Shown here piece by piece: positions 22,811 to 31,221 of a stretch of DNA of 64,000 bases (its first letter is position 1; every line of letters starts with the position of its first letter). The stretch lies in contig URWA01000012.1 of the NCBI GenBank assembly GCA_900551445.1, positions 1 through 64,000 on the forward strand. Direction: 5' to 3'. A program made the translations under genes and the position numbers. The notes beneath the pieces were generated by a model, which ran no database searches, was not told the DNA's origin, and was given only the letters and a program-made list of their open reading frames with translations. Source of the DNA: an uncultured Bacteroides sp. GTDB taxonomy: Bacteria; Bacteroidota; Bacteroidia; Bacteroidales; Bacteroidaceae.

Positions 22811-23797
22811 ATGGATAAGAATATACAATTTGGGCAACAGTCTACTAAGGTCAAGCAACTGTCGGATTTAATCGAACAGGATATCTTGATGGGAAAGTAT
22901 CGGACGGATACCAGTTTGCCCTCTATCAATGTGTTGAGCAGAACCTATCATGTGTCACGTGATACGGTATTTAAAGCTTTTGCCGACTTGCGTGAAAGGC
23001 GTTTGATTGATTCTACCCCCGGAAAAGGATATTACGTCATTAACCGGCAAGAAAAGATTTTTCTGTTGCTGGACGAATATTCTCCTTTTAAAAATACCTT
23101 ATATAATAGTTTTGTCAAGAAACTTTCTACCTCGTATAAGGTAGATCTTTGGTTTCATCAGTATAATGAACATATATTCGATACCATCTTGCGAGAAGCA
23201 ATCGGGAGATACAATTATTATGTGGTCATGAATTTTGACAATGAAAGATTTTCTCCTTTGTTTGATAAGATTCCCACTTCCAGACTTTTATTGCTTGATT
23301 TCGGTAAGTTTGAGAAAGGGAACCATTCTTACATCTGCCAGAATTTCGATGAGGCGTTTTATAAAGCGTTGTCAGAATTGTCCGTACGTTTGAAGCGTTA
23401 TCATAAAATTGTGTTCCAGCTTCCTCCGGAGTCTAAGCATCCCCATTCTTCCATACAAAGCTTTGAGGCTTATTGCCATGACAATCATTTTCTGGCAGAA
23501 GTAGTGCATGATGAAGAGATTCAGGAGATAGAGAAAGGTGTCGTGTATGTGGTTATCCGGCAAACAGATGTGGTGAACGTTATCAAGCGGAGCAGGGAGA
23601 GAGGATTGAAATGTGGAGTTGATTTTGGCTTGATTGCTTATAATGATACACCTGCCTATGAGGTGATAGACGAAGGAATTACGGCACTTAGTATCAATTG
23701 GGAAGAAATGGGGCAGAAAGCGGCTCAATTTATTTTGACAGGTGAAGGCATACAGGAATTTCTTCCTACGGAAGTGCGTCTGCGTCATTCGGTGTGA
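22811..23797 (+). CDS. fucR: GntR-family repressor of fucose utilisation, FucR
   Basis: A 328-residue regulator. An N-terminal GntR winged helix (about 10-78: SLPSINVLSRTYHVSRDTVFK) is followed by a periplasmic-binding-protein-like effector domain. FucR of Bacteroides thetaiotaomicron has this architecture, represses the fuc operon and responds to L-fucose. Here the gene stands directly upstream of fucI in the same orientation, which supports the same role. The gap of 63 nt to fucI holds a second promoter box (23839-23846), so fucI can be transcribed separately and is the likely target. Confidence 0.88.
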   Translation: MDKNIQFGQQSTKVKQLSDLIEQDILMGKYRTDTSLPSINVLSRTYHVSRDTVFKAFADLRERRLIDSTPGKGYYVINRQEKIFLLLDEYSPFKNTLYNSFVKKLSTSYKVDLWFHQYNEHIFDTILREAIGRYNYYVVMNFDNERFSPLFDKIPTSRLLLLDFGKFEKGNHSYICQNFDEAFYKALSELSVRLKRYHKIVFQLPPESKHPHSSIQSFEAYCHDNHFLAEVVHDEEIQEIEKGVVYVVIRQTDVVNVIKRSRERGLKCGVDFGLIAYNDTPAYEVIDEGITALSINWEEMGQKAAQFILTGEGIQEFLPTEVRLRHSV

Positions 23798-23838
23798 TCG
23801 GAAGAGATAAATAAAAGAGACAGATATAAATAGAAGTT

Positions 23839-23846
23839 TAACTTTG
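23839..23846 (+). promoter_or_regulatory. -7 promoter box of fucI
   Basis: TAACTTTG, a perfect TAnnTTTG box 14 nt before the fucI ATG. No -33 TTTG is visible. Confidence 0.5.
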
Positions 23847-23860
23847 TAAAAATCTAAACA

Positions 23861-25633
23861 ATGAAAAATTACCCTAAGATTGGGATTCGTCCCACCATCG
23901 ACGGACGTCAGGGCGGCGTTCGTGAAAGCCTTGAAGAAAAGACTATGAATCTGGCTAAAGCCGTAGCCGAATTGATTTCTTCCAATCTGAAAAACGGTGA
24001 TGGAAGTCCTGTGGAATGTGTGATTGCCGATTCTACTATCGGACGTGTGGCTGAAAGTGCAGCTTGTGCCGAGAAGTTTGAACGGGAAGGCGTAGGAGCT
24101 ACCATCACGGTTACTTCTTGCTGGTGTTACGGGGCTGAAACAATGGACATGAATCCTTACTACCCGAAGGCTGTGTGGGGATTCAACGGTACGGAAAGAC
24201 CGGGAGCGGTGTATTTGGCTGCAGTGTTGGCCGGCCATGCACAGAAAGGACTGCCGGCATTTGGCATTTACGGACATGATGTACAGGATATTGAGGACAA
24301 TACCATTCCGGCCGATGTGGCTGAGAAGATTCTGCGTTTTGCCCGTGCGGCTCAGGCAGTAGCGACCATGAGAGGCAAATCTTATCTGTCTATGGGTAGC
24401 GTATCCATGGGTATTGCCGGTTCGATTGTCAATCCGGATTTCTTCCAGGAATATTTGGGTATGCGTTGTGAATCTGTAGATCTGACCGAGATCATCCGCC
24501 GTATGACTGAAGGCATTTACGATAAGGAAGAATATGCCAAGGCGATGGCGTGGACCGAAAAGTATTGCAAAAAGAATGAAGGAAAGGATTTCAACGTGGA
24601 AGCAAAGGTCAAGACGCGTGCCGAAAAAGATGCCGACTGGGAATTTATCGTGAAGATGACCATCATCATGCGCGATTTGATGACTGGAAATCCGAAACTC
24701 AAGGAGCTGGGATTCAAGGAAGAGGCACTGGGACACAATGCCATTGCGGCAGGTTTCCAGGGACAGCGTCAGTGGACTGATTTTTATCCCAATGGGGATT
24801 TTTCAGAGGCGCTGTTGAATACGTCATTTGACTGGAATGGTATCCGTGAGGCTTATGTGGTAGCGACTGAAAATGATGCCTGCAATGGAGTGGCCATGCT
24901 TTTCGGCCATTTATTGACCAACCGTGCACAAATTTTCTCTGATGTGCGTACCTACTGGAGTCCGGAAGCTGTGAAACGTGTGACTGGAAAAGAACTGACC
25001 GGACTGGCACAGAATGGTATTATTCATTTGATTAATTCCGGAGCTACCACGTTGGATGGTACAGGACAGCAGACCGATGCCAATGGCCATCCGGCAATGA
25101 AGCCGTCTTGGGAAATTACGGAAGGCGAAGTGGAAAAATGCCTGGAGGCAACCACTTGGTATCCGGCCAACAGAGACTATTTCCGTGGCGGTGGTTTTTC
25201 TTCCAATTTCTTGTCGAAGGGAGGCATGCCTGTCACCATGAGCCGCTTGAACCTGATTAAAGGGCTGGGTCCGGTTCTTCAGATCGCAGAAGGATGGACG
25301 GTGGAAATTGATCCGGAAATCCACAAGCTGTTGGATGAACGCACCGACCGTACATGGCCGACTACTTGGTTCGTACCTCGTCTGTGCGACAAACCGGCCT
25401 TCAAGGATGTCTACTCCGTAATGAACAATTGGGGAGCAAACCATGGAGCCATCAGCTACGGACACATCGGTCAGGATTTGATTACCCTTGCTTCTATTCT
25501 GCGTATTCCGGTTTGCATGCACAATGTGGAAGACGACAAGATTTTCCGTCCGGCCGCATGGAATGCATTTGGCATGGATAAAGAAGGAGCTGATTACCGG
25601 GCATGTCAGAATTACGGTCCTATTTATAAATAA
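23861..25633 (+). CDS. fucI: L-fucose isomerase
   Basis: A 590-residue Mn2+-dependent ketol isomerase converting L-fucose to L-fuculose in the cytoplasm. The metal-site residues fall exactly where the Escherichia coli enzyme has them: Glu337 in ATENDACNG and Asp361 in SDVRTYW. The third ligand is in SYGHIG, His535 (528 in E. coli). The length matches the family. It also accepts D-arabinose in characterised relatives. A GC-rich hairpin (25647-25680) separates it from fucP. The downstream fucK and fucA genes seen in B. thetaiotaomicron are absent here. Confidence 0.96.
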   Translation: MKNYPKIGIRPTIDGRQGGVRESLEEKTMNLAKAVAELISSNLKNGDGSPVECVIADSTIGRVAESAACAEKFEREGVGATITVTSCWCYGAETMDMNPYYPKAVWGFNGTERPGAVYLAAVLAGHAQKGLPAFGIYGHDVQDIEDNTIPADVAEKILRFARAAQAVATMRGKSYLSMGSVSMGIAGSIVNPDFFQEYLGMRCESVDLTEIIRRMTEGIYDKEEYAKAMAWTEKYCKKNEGKDFNVEAKVKTRAEKDADWEFIVKMTIIMRDLMTGNPKLKELGFKEEALGHNAIAAGFQGQRQWTDFYPNGDFSEALLNTSFDWNGIREAYVVATENDACNGVAMLFGHLLTNRAQIFSDVRTYWSPEAVKRVTGKELTGLAQNGIIHLINSGATTLDGTGQQTDANGHPAMKPSWEITEGEVEKCLEATTWYPANRDYFRGGGFSSNFLSKGGMPVTMSRLNLIKGLGPVLQIAEGWTVEIDPEIHKLLDERTDRTWPTTWFVPRLCDKPAFKDVYSVMNNWGANHGAISYGHIGQDLITLASILRIPVCMHNVEDDKIFRPAAWNAFGMDKEGADYRACQNYGPIYK

Positions 25634-25646
25634 CTCATTTAATTTT

Positions 25647-25680
25647 GCCGGAACGGATGGGAGAGCCCGTTTGTTCCGGC
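25647..25680 (+). terminator. Hairpin between fucI and fucP
   Basis: GCCGGAAC (25647-25654) pairs with GTTCCGGC (25673-25680). The following bases TTCATTT are only partly T-rich, so it may be a weak terminator or an mRNA-stabilising hairpin rather than a full stop. Confidence 0.5.
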
Positions 25681-25822
25681 TTCATTTCGATTCTTGGTAA
25701 GTTGTGATTGCAAGGCATTCCCATCGAAGAAGGGCCGGTTGAGTCCGTTTCCATTCGGAATATCATGCCACAAATCAAGTAACAGAATAGAGAATCTACC
25801 GCTATTATAAAAACCTGATACA

Positions 25823-27136
25823 ATGAATAATACATCAAATAATCAATCCATATTAAAGAAGGATGGGGTGAATTTTCTGATTCCCTTTATTCTGATTACC
25901 TCTTGTTTCGCCCTGTGGGGCTTTGCCAATGACATTACCAACCCCATGGTCAAGGCCTTTTCCAAGATATTCAGGATGAGCGTGACCGACGGAACCTTGG
26001 TGCAAGTCGCTTTTTACGGTGGGTACTTTGCCATGGCTTTTCCAGCTGCGATGTTTATTCGCAAATATTCCTATAAGGCAGGAGTCATGTTGGGCCTGGG
26101 ACTGTATGCCCTGGGTGCCCTGTCTTTTTTCCCAGCCAAGTTAACCGGAAACTATTATCCTTTTTTGCTGGCCTATTTCATCATGACGTGCGGATTGTCC
26201 TTTCTGGAAACCAGCTGTAATCCTTACATTCTGTCGATGGGAACAGAAGAGACGGCTACCCGCCGCTTGAATCTGGCACAGGCATTCAATCCCATAGGTT
26301 CCTTGATGGGAATGTTTGTCGCCATGAATTTCATTCAGAACCAGCTGCATCCAATGGATACTGCCGAACGTGCCCAGCTCAGCCAGGCGGAATTTGAGGC
26401 CGTCCGCGATTCGGACCTGAGCATCCTTATTACTCCTTATTTGGTCATCGGTGTGGTGATATTGGTTATGTTGCTGGTCATTCGACTGACAAAGATGCCT
26501 AAAAACGCCGACCAGTCTCATTCCATCAACTTCATTCCTACTTTGAAGCGTTTGTATGCCGTGAAGAGGTATCGTTACGGGGTAGTGGCGCAGTTCTTTT
26601 ATGTCGGGGCACAGATTATGTGCTGGACCTTCATCATTCAGTATGGCACCCGTTTGTTTATGTCGCAAGGCATGGAAGAACAGGCGGCCGAAGTGTTGTC
26701 ACAGAAATACAACATTGTAGCCATGGTCATCTTCTGTATCAGCCGGTTTGTTTGTACCCTGATGTTGAAGTATGTCAATCCGGGACAGTTGCTGAAGGTG
26801 CTTGCCATCGCGGCTTCCTTGTGTGTGCTCGGTGTGATATTCCTGCAGAACATTTATGGCATGTATTGTCTGGTGGGAGTTTCTGCCTGTATGTCGCTGA
26901 TGTTTCCCACTATCTATGGCATTGCACTGAAAGGAATGGGCGACGATGCGAAATTCGGTGCCGCAGGATTGATTATGGCCATTCTCGGTGGCTCGGTGCT
27001 GCCTCCCTTGCAGGCTTCTTTGATAGATTGCAAGACCTTGTTGGGCATGCCGGCTGTAAATGTGTCGTTCGTACTTCCGCTGGTTTGTTTTCTGGTCATT
27101 ATTGTCTATGGCCACCGGATGCGCCGGGAAAAATAA
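25823..27136 (+). CDS. fucP: L-fucose:H+ symporter (MFS)
   Basis: A 437-residue major-facilitator transporter with twelve predicted membrane segments. FALWGFANDITNPMVKAFSK near the N-terminus is characteristic of the FucP/GluP sugar-proton symporters. LETSCNPYILSMG and the conserved SLMFPTIYGIALKG block also fit. Position after fucI supports L-fucose as substrate. The 189-nt gap from fucI has no clear promoter box, so readthrough from fucI is likely. Confidence 0.9.
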   Translation: MNNTSNNQSILKKDGVNFLIPFILITSCFALWGFANDITNPMVKAFSKIFRMSVTDGTLVQVAFYGGYFAMAFPAAMFIRKYSYKAGVMLGLGLYALGALSFFPAKLTGNYYPFLLAYFIMTCGLSFLETSCNPYILSMGTEETATRRLNLAQAFNPIGSLMGMFVAMNFIQNQLHPMDTAERAQLSQAEFEAVRDSDLSILITPYLVIGVVILVMLLVIRLTKMPKNADQSHSINFIPTLKRLYAVKRYRYGVVAQFFYVGAQIMCWTFIIQYGTRLFMSQGMEEQAAEVLSQKYNIVAMVIFCISRFVCTLMLKYVNPGQLLKVLAIAASLCVLGVIFLQNIYGMYCLVGVSACMSLMFPTIYGIALKGMGDDAKFGAAGLIMAILGGSVLPPLQASLIDCKTLLGMPAVNVSFVLPLVCFLVIIVYGHRMRREK

Positions 27137-27146
27137 GAAGACAGGC

Positions 27147-27184
27147 AAACCCGTTTCTCAGATTTTATGGGGAAACGGGTTTGT
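27147..27184 (+). terminator. Terminator after fucP
   Basis: AAACCCGTTTC (27147-27157) pairs perfectly with GAAACGGGTTT (27172-27182), followed by T-rich sequence. Confidence 0.8.
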
Positions 27185-27222
27185 TATGTTTACAATTTTG
27201 TTGCAAAGTTCAATTTAGTTCT

Positions 27223-27230
27223 TATCTTTG
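27223..27230 (+). promoter_or_regulatory. -7 promoter box of the cytochrome c module
   Basis: TATCTTTG, a perfect box, with TTG 19 nt upstream (27201-27203), 25 nt before the ATG at 27256. Confidence 0.6.
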
Positions 27231-27255
27231 CAGATATTTCACCAACTTATGATGA

Positions 27256-28143
27256 ATGAACTTAAAGACTGACTTACTATTCATTGTATTGTTACTGCTT
27301 TCCATAGTGGTGCAGTACGTTTTTGGCAATTTTCCGTTTGCCTTTTTCGCTTTTCCGTTGGATGTCCTTCTGGCCTTGCTTTGGATAGGAGGGATGGGGT
27401 ATGCATATAAAGAAAAGCGGTCATCTCAATTCGTTCGATTGTGCTTGTCTCCACAATGTACTTACTGGACACTGGGTTGGTTTCTGGCCGGTTGTCTGGT
27501 AATCGGGTTGTTTCCTCAGCTTTCCGCACAGGAAGCTGCAGAGAGAGTGGGTTTCTTCTCCCGTCTGGGATGCTACAATTTCATGTCCTCCTGGATTTTT
27601 GTGACGGGCTTGTTCGGATTGCTCACCCATCTGGGAATGATTACCCTGAAAAGGGGATTCCTGCCGGGACGTAACCGATGGCGTTTTGTGCTCAACCATG
27701 CAGGGTTGTGGCTGGCTCTTTTTGCGGGATTCATTGGCAGTGCAGAGGAACAGACGCTGCGTATTCCGGTATTTTATGATTCTACTAACAATGAGGCTTT
27801 TACGGAACAAGGTGCCAAGGTCTATTTACCGAAATCATTACAGTTGACCGATTTTGTTGTAGAGTATTATCCTAATGGAACTCCACGCCATTTTTTTGCT
27901 GAGGTTTCGATAGACGGAAAACCGGCTCACCTGGAAGTGAACCATCCTTACGCGGCAAACTGGGCAGAAGATTATTACCTGACTTCCTATGATATGCAGT
28001 CGCCGCAACCGCAGTTCTGTGTGGTTCAGATTGTACGTGAACCCTTGAAAGGCCTCATGTGGTTGGGCATTGTGATGATGCTGTGTGGAAGTTGCCTGCT
28101 GTTCTTGTCAGGACCTGGCAGGCGAAGAATGGCTTCATACTGA
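27256..28143 (+). CDS. ResB-like cytochrome c biogenesis membrane protein
   Basis: A 295-residue membrane protein with about five hydrophobic segments, split by a soluble part (about 170-265: VYLPKSLQLTDFVVEYYPNG) that resembles the periplasmic domain of ResB/Ccs1. ResB works with CcsA to deliver haem to apocytochromes c. The assignment rests on this segment, on the conserved His in the membrane part (LNHAGLWLALFAGF), and on the adjacent CcsA-like gene 42 nt downstream. It is shorter than many ResB proteins. Confidence 0.75.
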   Translation: MNLKTDLLFIVLLLLSIVVQYVFGNFPFAFFAFPLDVLLALLWIGGMGYAYKEKRSSQFVRLCLSPQCTYWTLGWFLAGCLVIGLFPQLSAQEAAERVGFFSRLGCYNFMSSWIFVTGLFGLLTHLGMITLKRGFLPGRNRWRFVLNHAGLWLALFAGFIGSAEEQTLRIPVFYDSTNNEAFTEQGAKVYLPKSLQLTDFVVEYYPNGTPRHFFAEVSIDGKPAHLEVNHPYAANWAEDYYLTSYDMQSPQPQFCVVQIVREPLKGLMWLGIVMMLCGSCLLFLSGPGRRRMASY

Positions 28144-28185
28144 GAGATTTTGAAGATTAGACTTTATAAACTAATACTTTGCTAA

Positions 28186-28968
28186 ATGATTACGTGGAAT
28201 AATTTTCATTGGTTTGCCCTTTCGGCTATTGTCTTGTGGAGCAGTGGTGCAGGTGTCGCGTTGTTTTCCTGGGAACGTAACCGGTGGGCTATCCTGTTGA
28301 CATTGCTGGGTATCCTGGTTTTTGGGGCGTTTATTGCCGGATTCTGGATATACTTGCAGCGTCCTCCTTTGCGCACTATGGGTGAAACCCGGTTGTGGTA
28401 TTCTTTTTTTATGGGCGTATCCGGACTGTTGACCTATATCCGTTGGAAATATCCTTGGATTTTATCGTTTTCTACAGTGGTGGGAGCGGTTTTTGCCCTT
28501 GTCAATATCTTGAAGCCGGAGATTCACGACCAGTCCCTCATGCCCGCCTTGCAGAGCCCGTGGTTTATTCCCCATGTTACGATTTATATGTTTTCCTATT
28601 CTGTGCTGGGATGTGCCTTCATCCTGTCGTGTATGGGCCTTTTCAGGCACAGGCCCAATTACCTGGAGGCCGCCGATAAGCTGGTTTATACCGGGCTGGC
28701 CTTTCTGACGGTCGGCATGCTGACAGGGGCCATCTGGGCGAAGGCGGCATGGGGACACTATTGGAGTTGGGACCCGAAAGAAACCTGGGCAGCCGTGACG
28801 TGGACAGGCTATCTGCTGTATGTACATCTGCGTCTGTTCCGCCGGAATGGTTCCCGTACGCTCTACTGGATATTGATTGTTTCCTTCCTGTCGCTTCAGA
28901 TGTGCTGGTACGGAGTGAACTACCTTCCGGCTGCCCGGCAGAGTGTGCATCTGTATTCTCGTTCATAG
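28186..28968 (+). CDS. ccsA: CcsA-like haem-handling protein of cytochrome c maturation
   Basis: A 260-residue polytopic membrane protein of the CcmF/CcsA superfamily. The tryptophan-rich WWD-type motif WGHYWSWDPKETWA, which presents haem, is present, with conserved His residues on both sides (IPHVTIYM and LYVHLRLF). Together with the ResB-like protein it should ligate haem to CxxCH motifs outside the cytoplasm. It is followed after 46 nt by a cytochrome c peroxidase, a likely client. Confidence 0.88.
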   Translation: MITWNNFHWFALSAIVLWSSGAGVALFSWERNRWAILLTLLGILVFGAFIAGFWIYLQRPPLRTMGETRLWYSFFMGVSGLLTYIRWKYPWILSFSTVVGAVFALVNILKPEIHDQSLMPALQSPWFIPHVTIYMFSYSVLGCAFILSCMGLFRHRPNYLEAADKLVYTGLAFLTVGMLTGAIWAKAAWGHYWSWDPKETWAAVTWTGYLLYVHLRLFRRNGSRTLYWILIVSFLSLQMCWYGVNYLPAARQSVHLYSRS

Positions 28969-29014
28969 TCTTATTTTATATATACTGGTTGTTTAATTTT
29001 TAATTCATTCTTTT

Positions 29015-30409
29015 ATGAAAAAAAGTTCGAAGATTATTCTTTCCGTGCTGGTGGTGGCCATTGTGCTTTGCGTGGTCTACCGGTTGGTGAATAGAGCACC
29101 TTCAGCCAGCCTGGGGAGTAATGTGCAAATGGAAGAAATCATTGAAAGTAGTGGCTGTATGGCTTGCCATTCAGCCAATCCGAAGTTGCCTTTCTATGCC
29201 GGATTACCGGTGGCAGGCAAACTGGTGAAAGAAGATGTCCGCTTGGGTTATCGTTCTTTCGATATGACTCCGATGGTGGAGGCATTGAAGAAAGGCGAAA
29301 AGGTTAATGAAGTGGATTTGGCCAAGGTGGAAAAGGTAATTGCCGATGGTACGATGCCGTTGGCTAAATATTACCTCGTTCACTGGGGCTCTTCGCTGAC
29401 TGATACCGAAACACAGATGGCGCTTGCATGGGTCAAATCTCAACGTGAAGCTTTCTATCCCAATCCGTTGGCCGACAAGCAATGGGCAAATGAAGCAATC
29501 CGTCCGGTACAGGATTCCGTGCCGGTGGATATGCGCAAGGTGATATTGGGTAATCTGTTGTTTCACGACGTACGTTTGTCGGCCGACAATACCGTGTCAT
29601 GTTCTTCTTGCCACGGACTGAATACAGGTGGTGTGGACAACAAGGCATTTTCTGAAGGTGTCGGCGGACAGCACGGAGGTGTGAACGCCCCGACGGTGTA
29701 CAATGCCCTGTATAATTTCGTACAGTTCTGGGACGGACGTGCCGCTACATTGGCCGACCAGGCAGCCGGACCTCCTTTGAATCCGGTAGAAATGGCTTGC
29801 AAGTCGTTCGATGAAATCTGTGATAAGCTGAAAGCAGATGCGTCATTCAGCAAGGCATTTACGGAAGTATATCCCGACGGTATTAACGAAGCCAACATTA
29901 CGAATGCCATTCAGGAGTTTGAAAGAACCCTGCTCACGCCGAATTCGCGTTTCGACAAATACCTGAAAGGGGATAAGACAGCCATGAATGTAGAAGAAGT
30001 TGCCGGATACGATTTGTTCAAGAAATACAATTGTGCCACTTGTCATGTAGGCGAGAACATGGGTGGACAGTCGTATGAGCTGATGGGTATCAAGCAGGAC
30101 TATTTCGCCGATCGTGGGACGGAACTGACCGTGGAAGACAACGGCCGTTTCAAGGAAACGAAGAGCGAGAGAGACCGTCATCGCTTTAAAGTGCCTGGTT
30201 TGCGTAATGTGGCACTGACTGCACCTTATTTCCATGACGCCACTCAAGCCACACTGGAAGATGCGGTGATTGCCATGGGAAAATATGAGGTCGGTGTAGA
30301 TTTGTCACAGCAGGAAGTGAAACAGATTGTCGCGTTCTTGCAGACCTTGACCGGAGAATATCAGGGCAAGTTGCTGACGAATGCAAATGAGGTGAAGAAA
30401 ACGAAATAA
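29015..30409 (+). CDS. Tri-haem cytochrome c peroxidase
   Basis: A 464-residue exported protein with an N-terminal membrane anchor (residues 7-25). It has three haem-binding motifs: CMACH (48-52), CSSCH (196-200) and CATCH (340-344). The last two lie in the usual di-haem peroxidase/MauG fold (GNLLFHDVRLS, VPGLRNVALTAPYFHD). The extra N-terminal haem domain makes it the three-haem, quinol-peroxidase-like form. It should reduce H2O2 in the periplasm. It forms an operon with its maturation genes and ends in a terminator. Confidence 0.92.
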   Translation: MKKSSKIILSVLVVAIVLCVVYRLVNRAPSASLGSNVQMEEIIESSGCMACHSANPKLPFYAGLPVAGKLVKEDVRLGYRSFDMTPMVEALKKGEKVNEVDLAKVEKVIADGTMPLAKYYLVHWGSSLTDTETQMALAWVKSQREAFYPNPLADKQWANEAIRPVQDSVPVDMRKVILGNLLFHDVRLSADNTVSCSSCHGLNTGGVDNKAFSEGVGGQHGGVNAPTVYNALYNFVQFWDGRAATLADQAAGPPLNPVEMACKSFDEICDKLKADASFSKAFTEVYPDGINEANITNAIQEFERTLLTPNSRFDKYLKGDKTAMNVEEVAGYDLFKKYNCATCHVGENMGGQSYELMGIKQDYFADRGTELTVEDNGRFKETKSERDRHRFKVPGLRNVALTAPYFHDATQATLEDAVIAMGKYEVGVDLSQQEVKQIVAFLQTLTGEYQGKLLTNANEVKKTK

Positions 30410-30433
30410 GACTATACCTTTATAATCTACCTG

Positions 30434-30471
30434 GAGCCGTTTCAGTCGGGAAGACTGGGACGGCTTTTTTG
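30434..30471 (+). terminator. Terminator after the peroxidase gene
   Basis: AGCCGTTTCAGTC pairs with GACTGGGACGGCT (one mismatch) around a short loop, followed by six Ts. Confidence 0.85.
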
Positions 30472-30493
30472 ATTTTATTTTCTTCTTAATTTA

Positions 30494-30525
30494 TTTGGTT
30501 TATAAAATAAACTTATTTATCTTTG
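30494..30525 (+). promoter_or_regulatory. Promoter with embedded operator GTTTAT-N3-ATAAAC (module promoter 1)
   Basis: TTTG (30494-30497), 20 nt, TATCTTTG (30518-30525): a perfect Bacteroidales promoter. The palindrome GTTTATAAAATAAAC begins at the very next base after the TTTG (30498-30512) and ends 5 nt before the -7 box. The same arrangement recurs at 33390-33421. Confidence 0.8.
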
Positions 30526-30574
30526 TTGTGAAAGCAAGTGAGAAGCGCGCCTCCTTGCTTTTATTTCTCAGTCT

Positions 30575-30595
30575 ATGGTTTATAAAATAAACCAT
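30575..30595 (+). promoter_or_regulatory. Second, longer operator copy in the leader
   Basis: ATGGTTTAT-AAA-ATAAACCAT: 9-bp perfect arms around 3 bp, containing the same GTTTATAAAATAAAC core. It lies about 45 bp after the predicted start point and 24 bp before the ATG at 30620. Confidence 0.7.
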
Positions 30596-30619
30596 TTTGT
30601 ATAATTAAAGTAAGAAAGG

Positions 30620-30841
30620 ATGGAAACGATTAAGAATTGGGGGCGACATTGTCGCCGGTTGCCTGCACATCTAAAGCTGAAAATCATGCGATATGCAGTG
30701 ATGAATCTTTTTCTGGCAGTGTTGAATTATGCAACCTCCCCGCACTGCTGGTGGGTTGGATGGGTAGCCTTGGGATGGGGGCTGAGTCTTTTTATGGAAA
30801 TCATTTCATGGTATTATACGAATAAGGAGGAAAAACAATGA
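30620..30841 (+). CDS. Small 2TM-domain-like membrane protein
   Basis: A 73-residue protein with a basic N-terminus (GRHCRRLPAHLKLKIMRY) and two close hydrophobic segments (VMNLFLAVLNYAT and WWVGWVALGWGLSLFMEIIS) separated by an aromatic turn. This is the pattern of the short 2TM domain found near regulators in Bacteroidota. The function is unknown. It is the first gene of a module controlled by the GTTTAT-N3-ATAAAC operator, and its stop overlaps the next start by ATGA. Confidence 0.65.
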   Translation: METIKNWGRHCRRLPAHLKLKIMRYAVMNLFLAVLNYATSPHCWWVGWVALGWGLSLFMEIISWYYTNKEEKQ

Positions 30842-31221
30842 AACGTTTGTGGAGTTTATTTTTAGGAGTAAGCTTTGTCACTTGTGTGGCGGCATCGGAA
30901 GTGAGTGTTAATGTAACGGTTGAAGTGAAAAATATCCGAAACAATCAGGGAAAAATTTTGGTCATGGCCCAAATGGATGACCATTCGACCCCGGTTTACG
31001 GTTGGTCGAAGATTACAGGGCACACGGCCCAAGTGGTATTGAAGAATGTGGGAACAAAAGAATGTGTAATTTCTGTGTTTCATGATGAAAACGGAAACTG
31101 GAAATTGGATACCGATGAACGTGGAATACCCATTGAGGGATTTGCACGGAAAATTTACAAGCCAGACAGCCATGAGCCATTTCAGGTAAAGTTGTACTAT
31201 TTCCAAAATGAGGCATTATGA
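30838..31221 (+). CDS. DUF2141 exported protein
   Basis: A 127-residue protein with a signal peptide (MKRLWSLFLGVSFVTCVAAS) followed by a beta-rich domain. The DUF2141 signature HDENGNWKLDTDERGIPIEG is clear at about 81-100. The Asp/Asn-rich loop suggests calcium or another divalent ion, but no function is established. It overlaps both neighbours by 4 nt (ATGA), so it is tightly coupled to the 2TM protein and the outer-membrane protein. Confidence 0.82.
   Translation: MKRLWSLFLGVSFVTCVAASEVSVNVTVEVKNIRNNQGKILVMAQMDDHSTPVYGWSKITGHTAQVVLKNVGTKECVISVFHDENGNWKLDTDERGIPIEGFARKIYKPDSHEPFQVKLYYFQNEAL

Noticed and set aside
23372..24736. 454-residue ORF on the minus strand across the fucR/fucI junction
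   Set aside because: It lies antisense to two well-recognised genes and its translation has no family features; it is a shadow frame.
30575..30595. Terminator reading of the long palindrome before the 2TM gene
   Set aside because: The stem is AT-rich, it lacks a proper T-run, and its core matches the two promoter-embedded operators.
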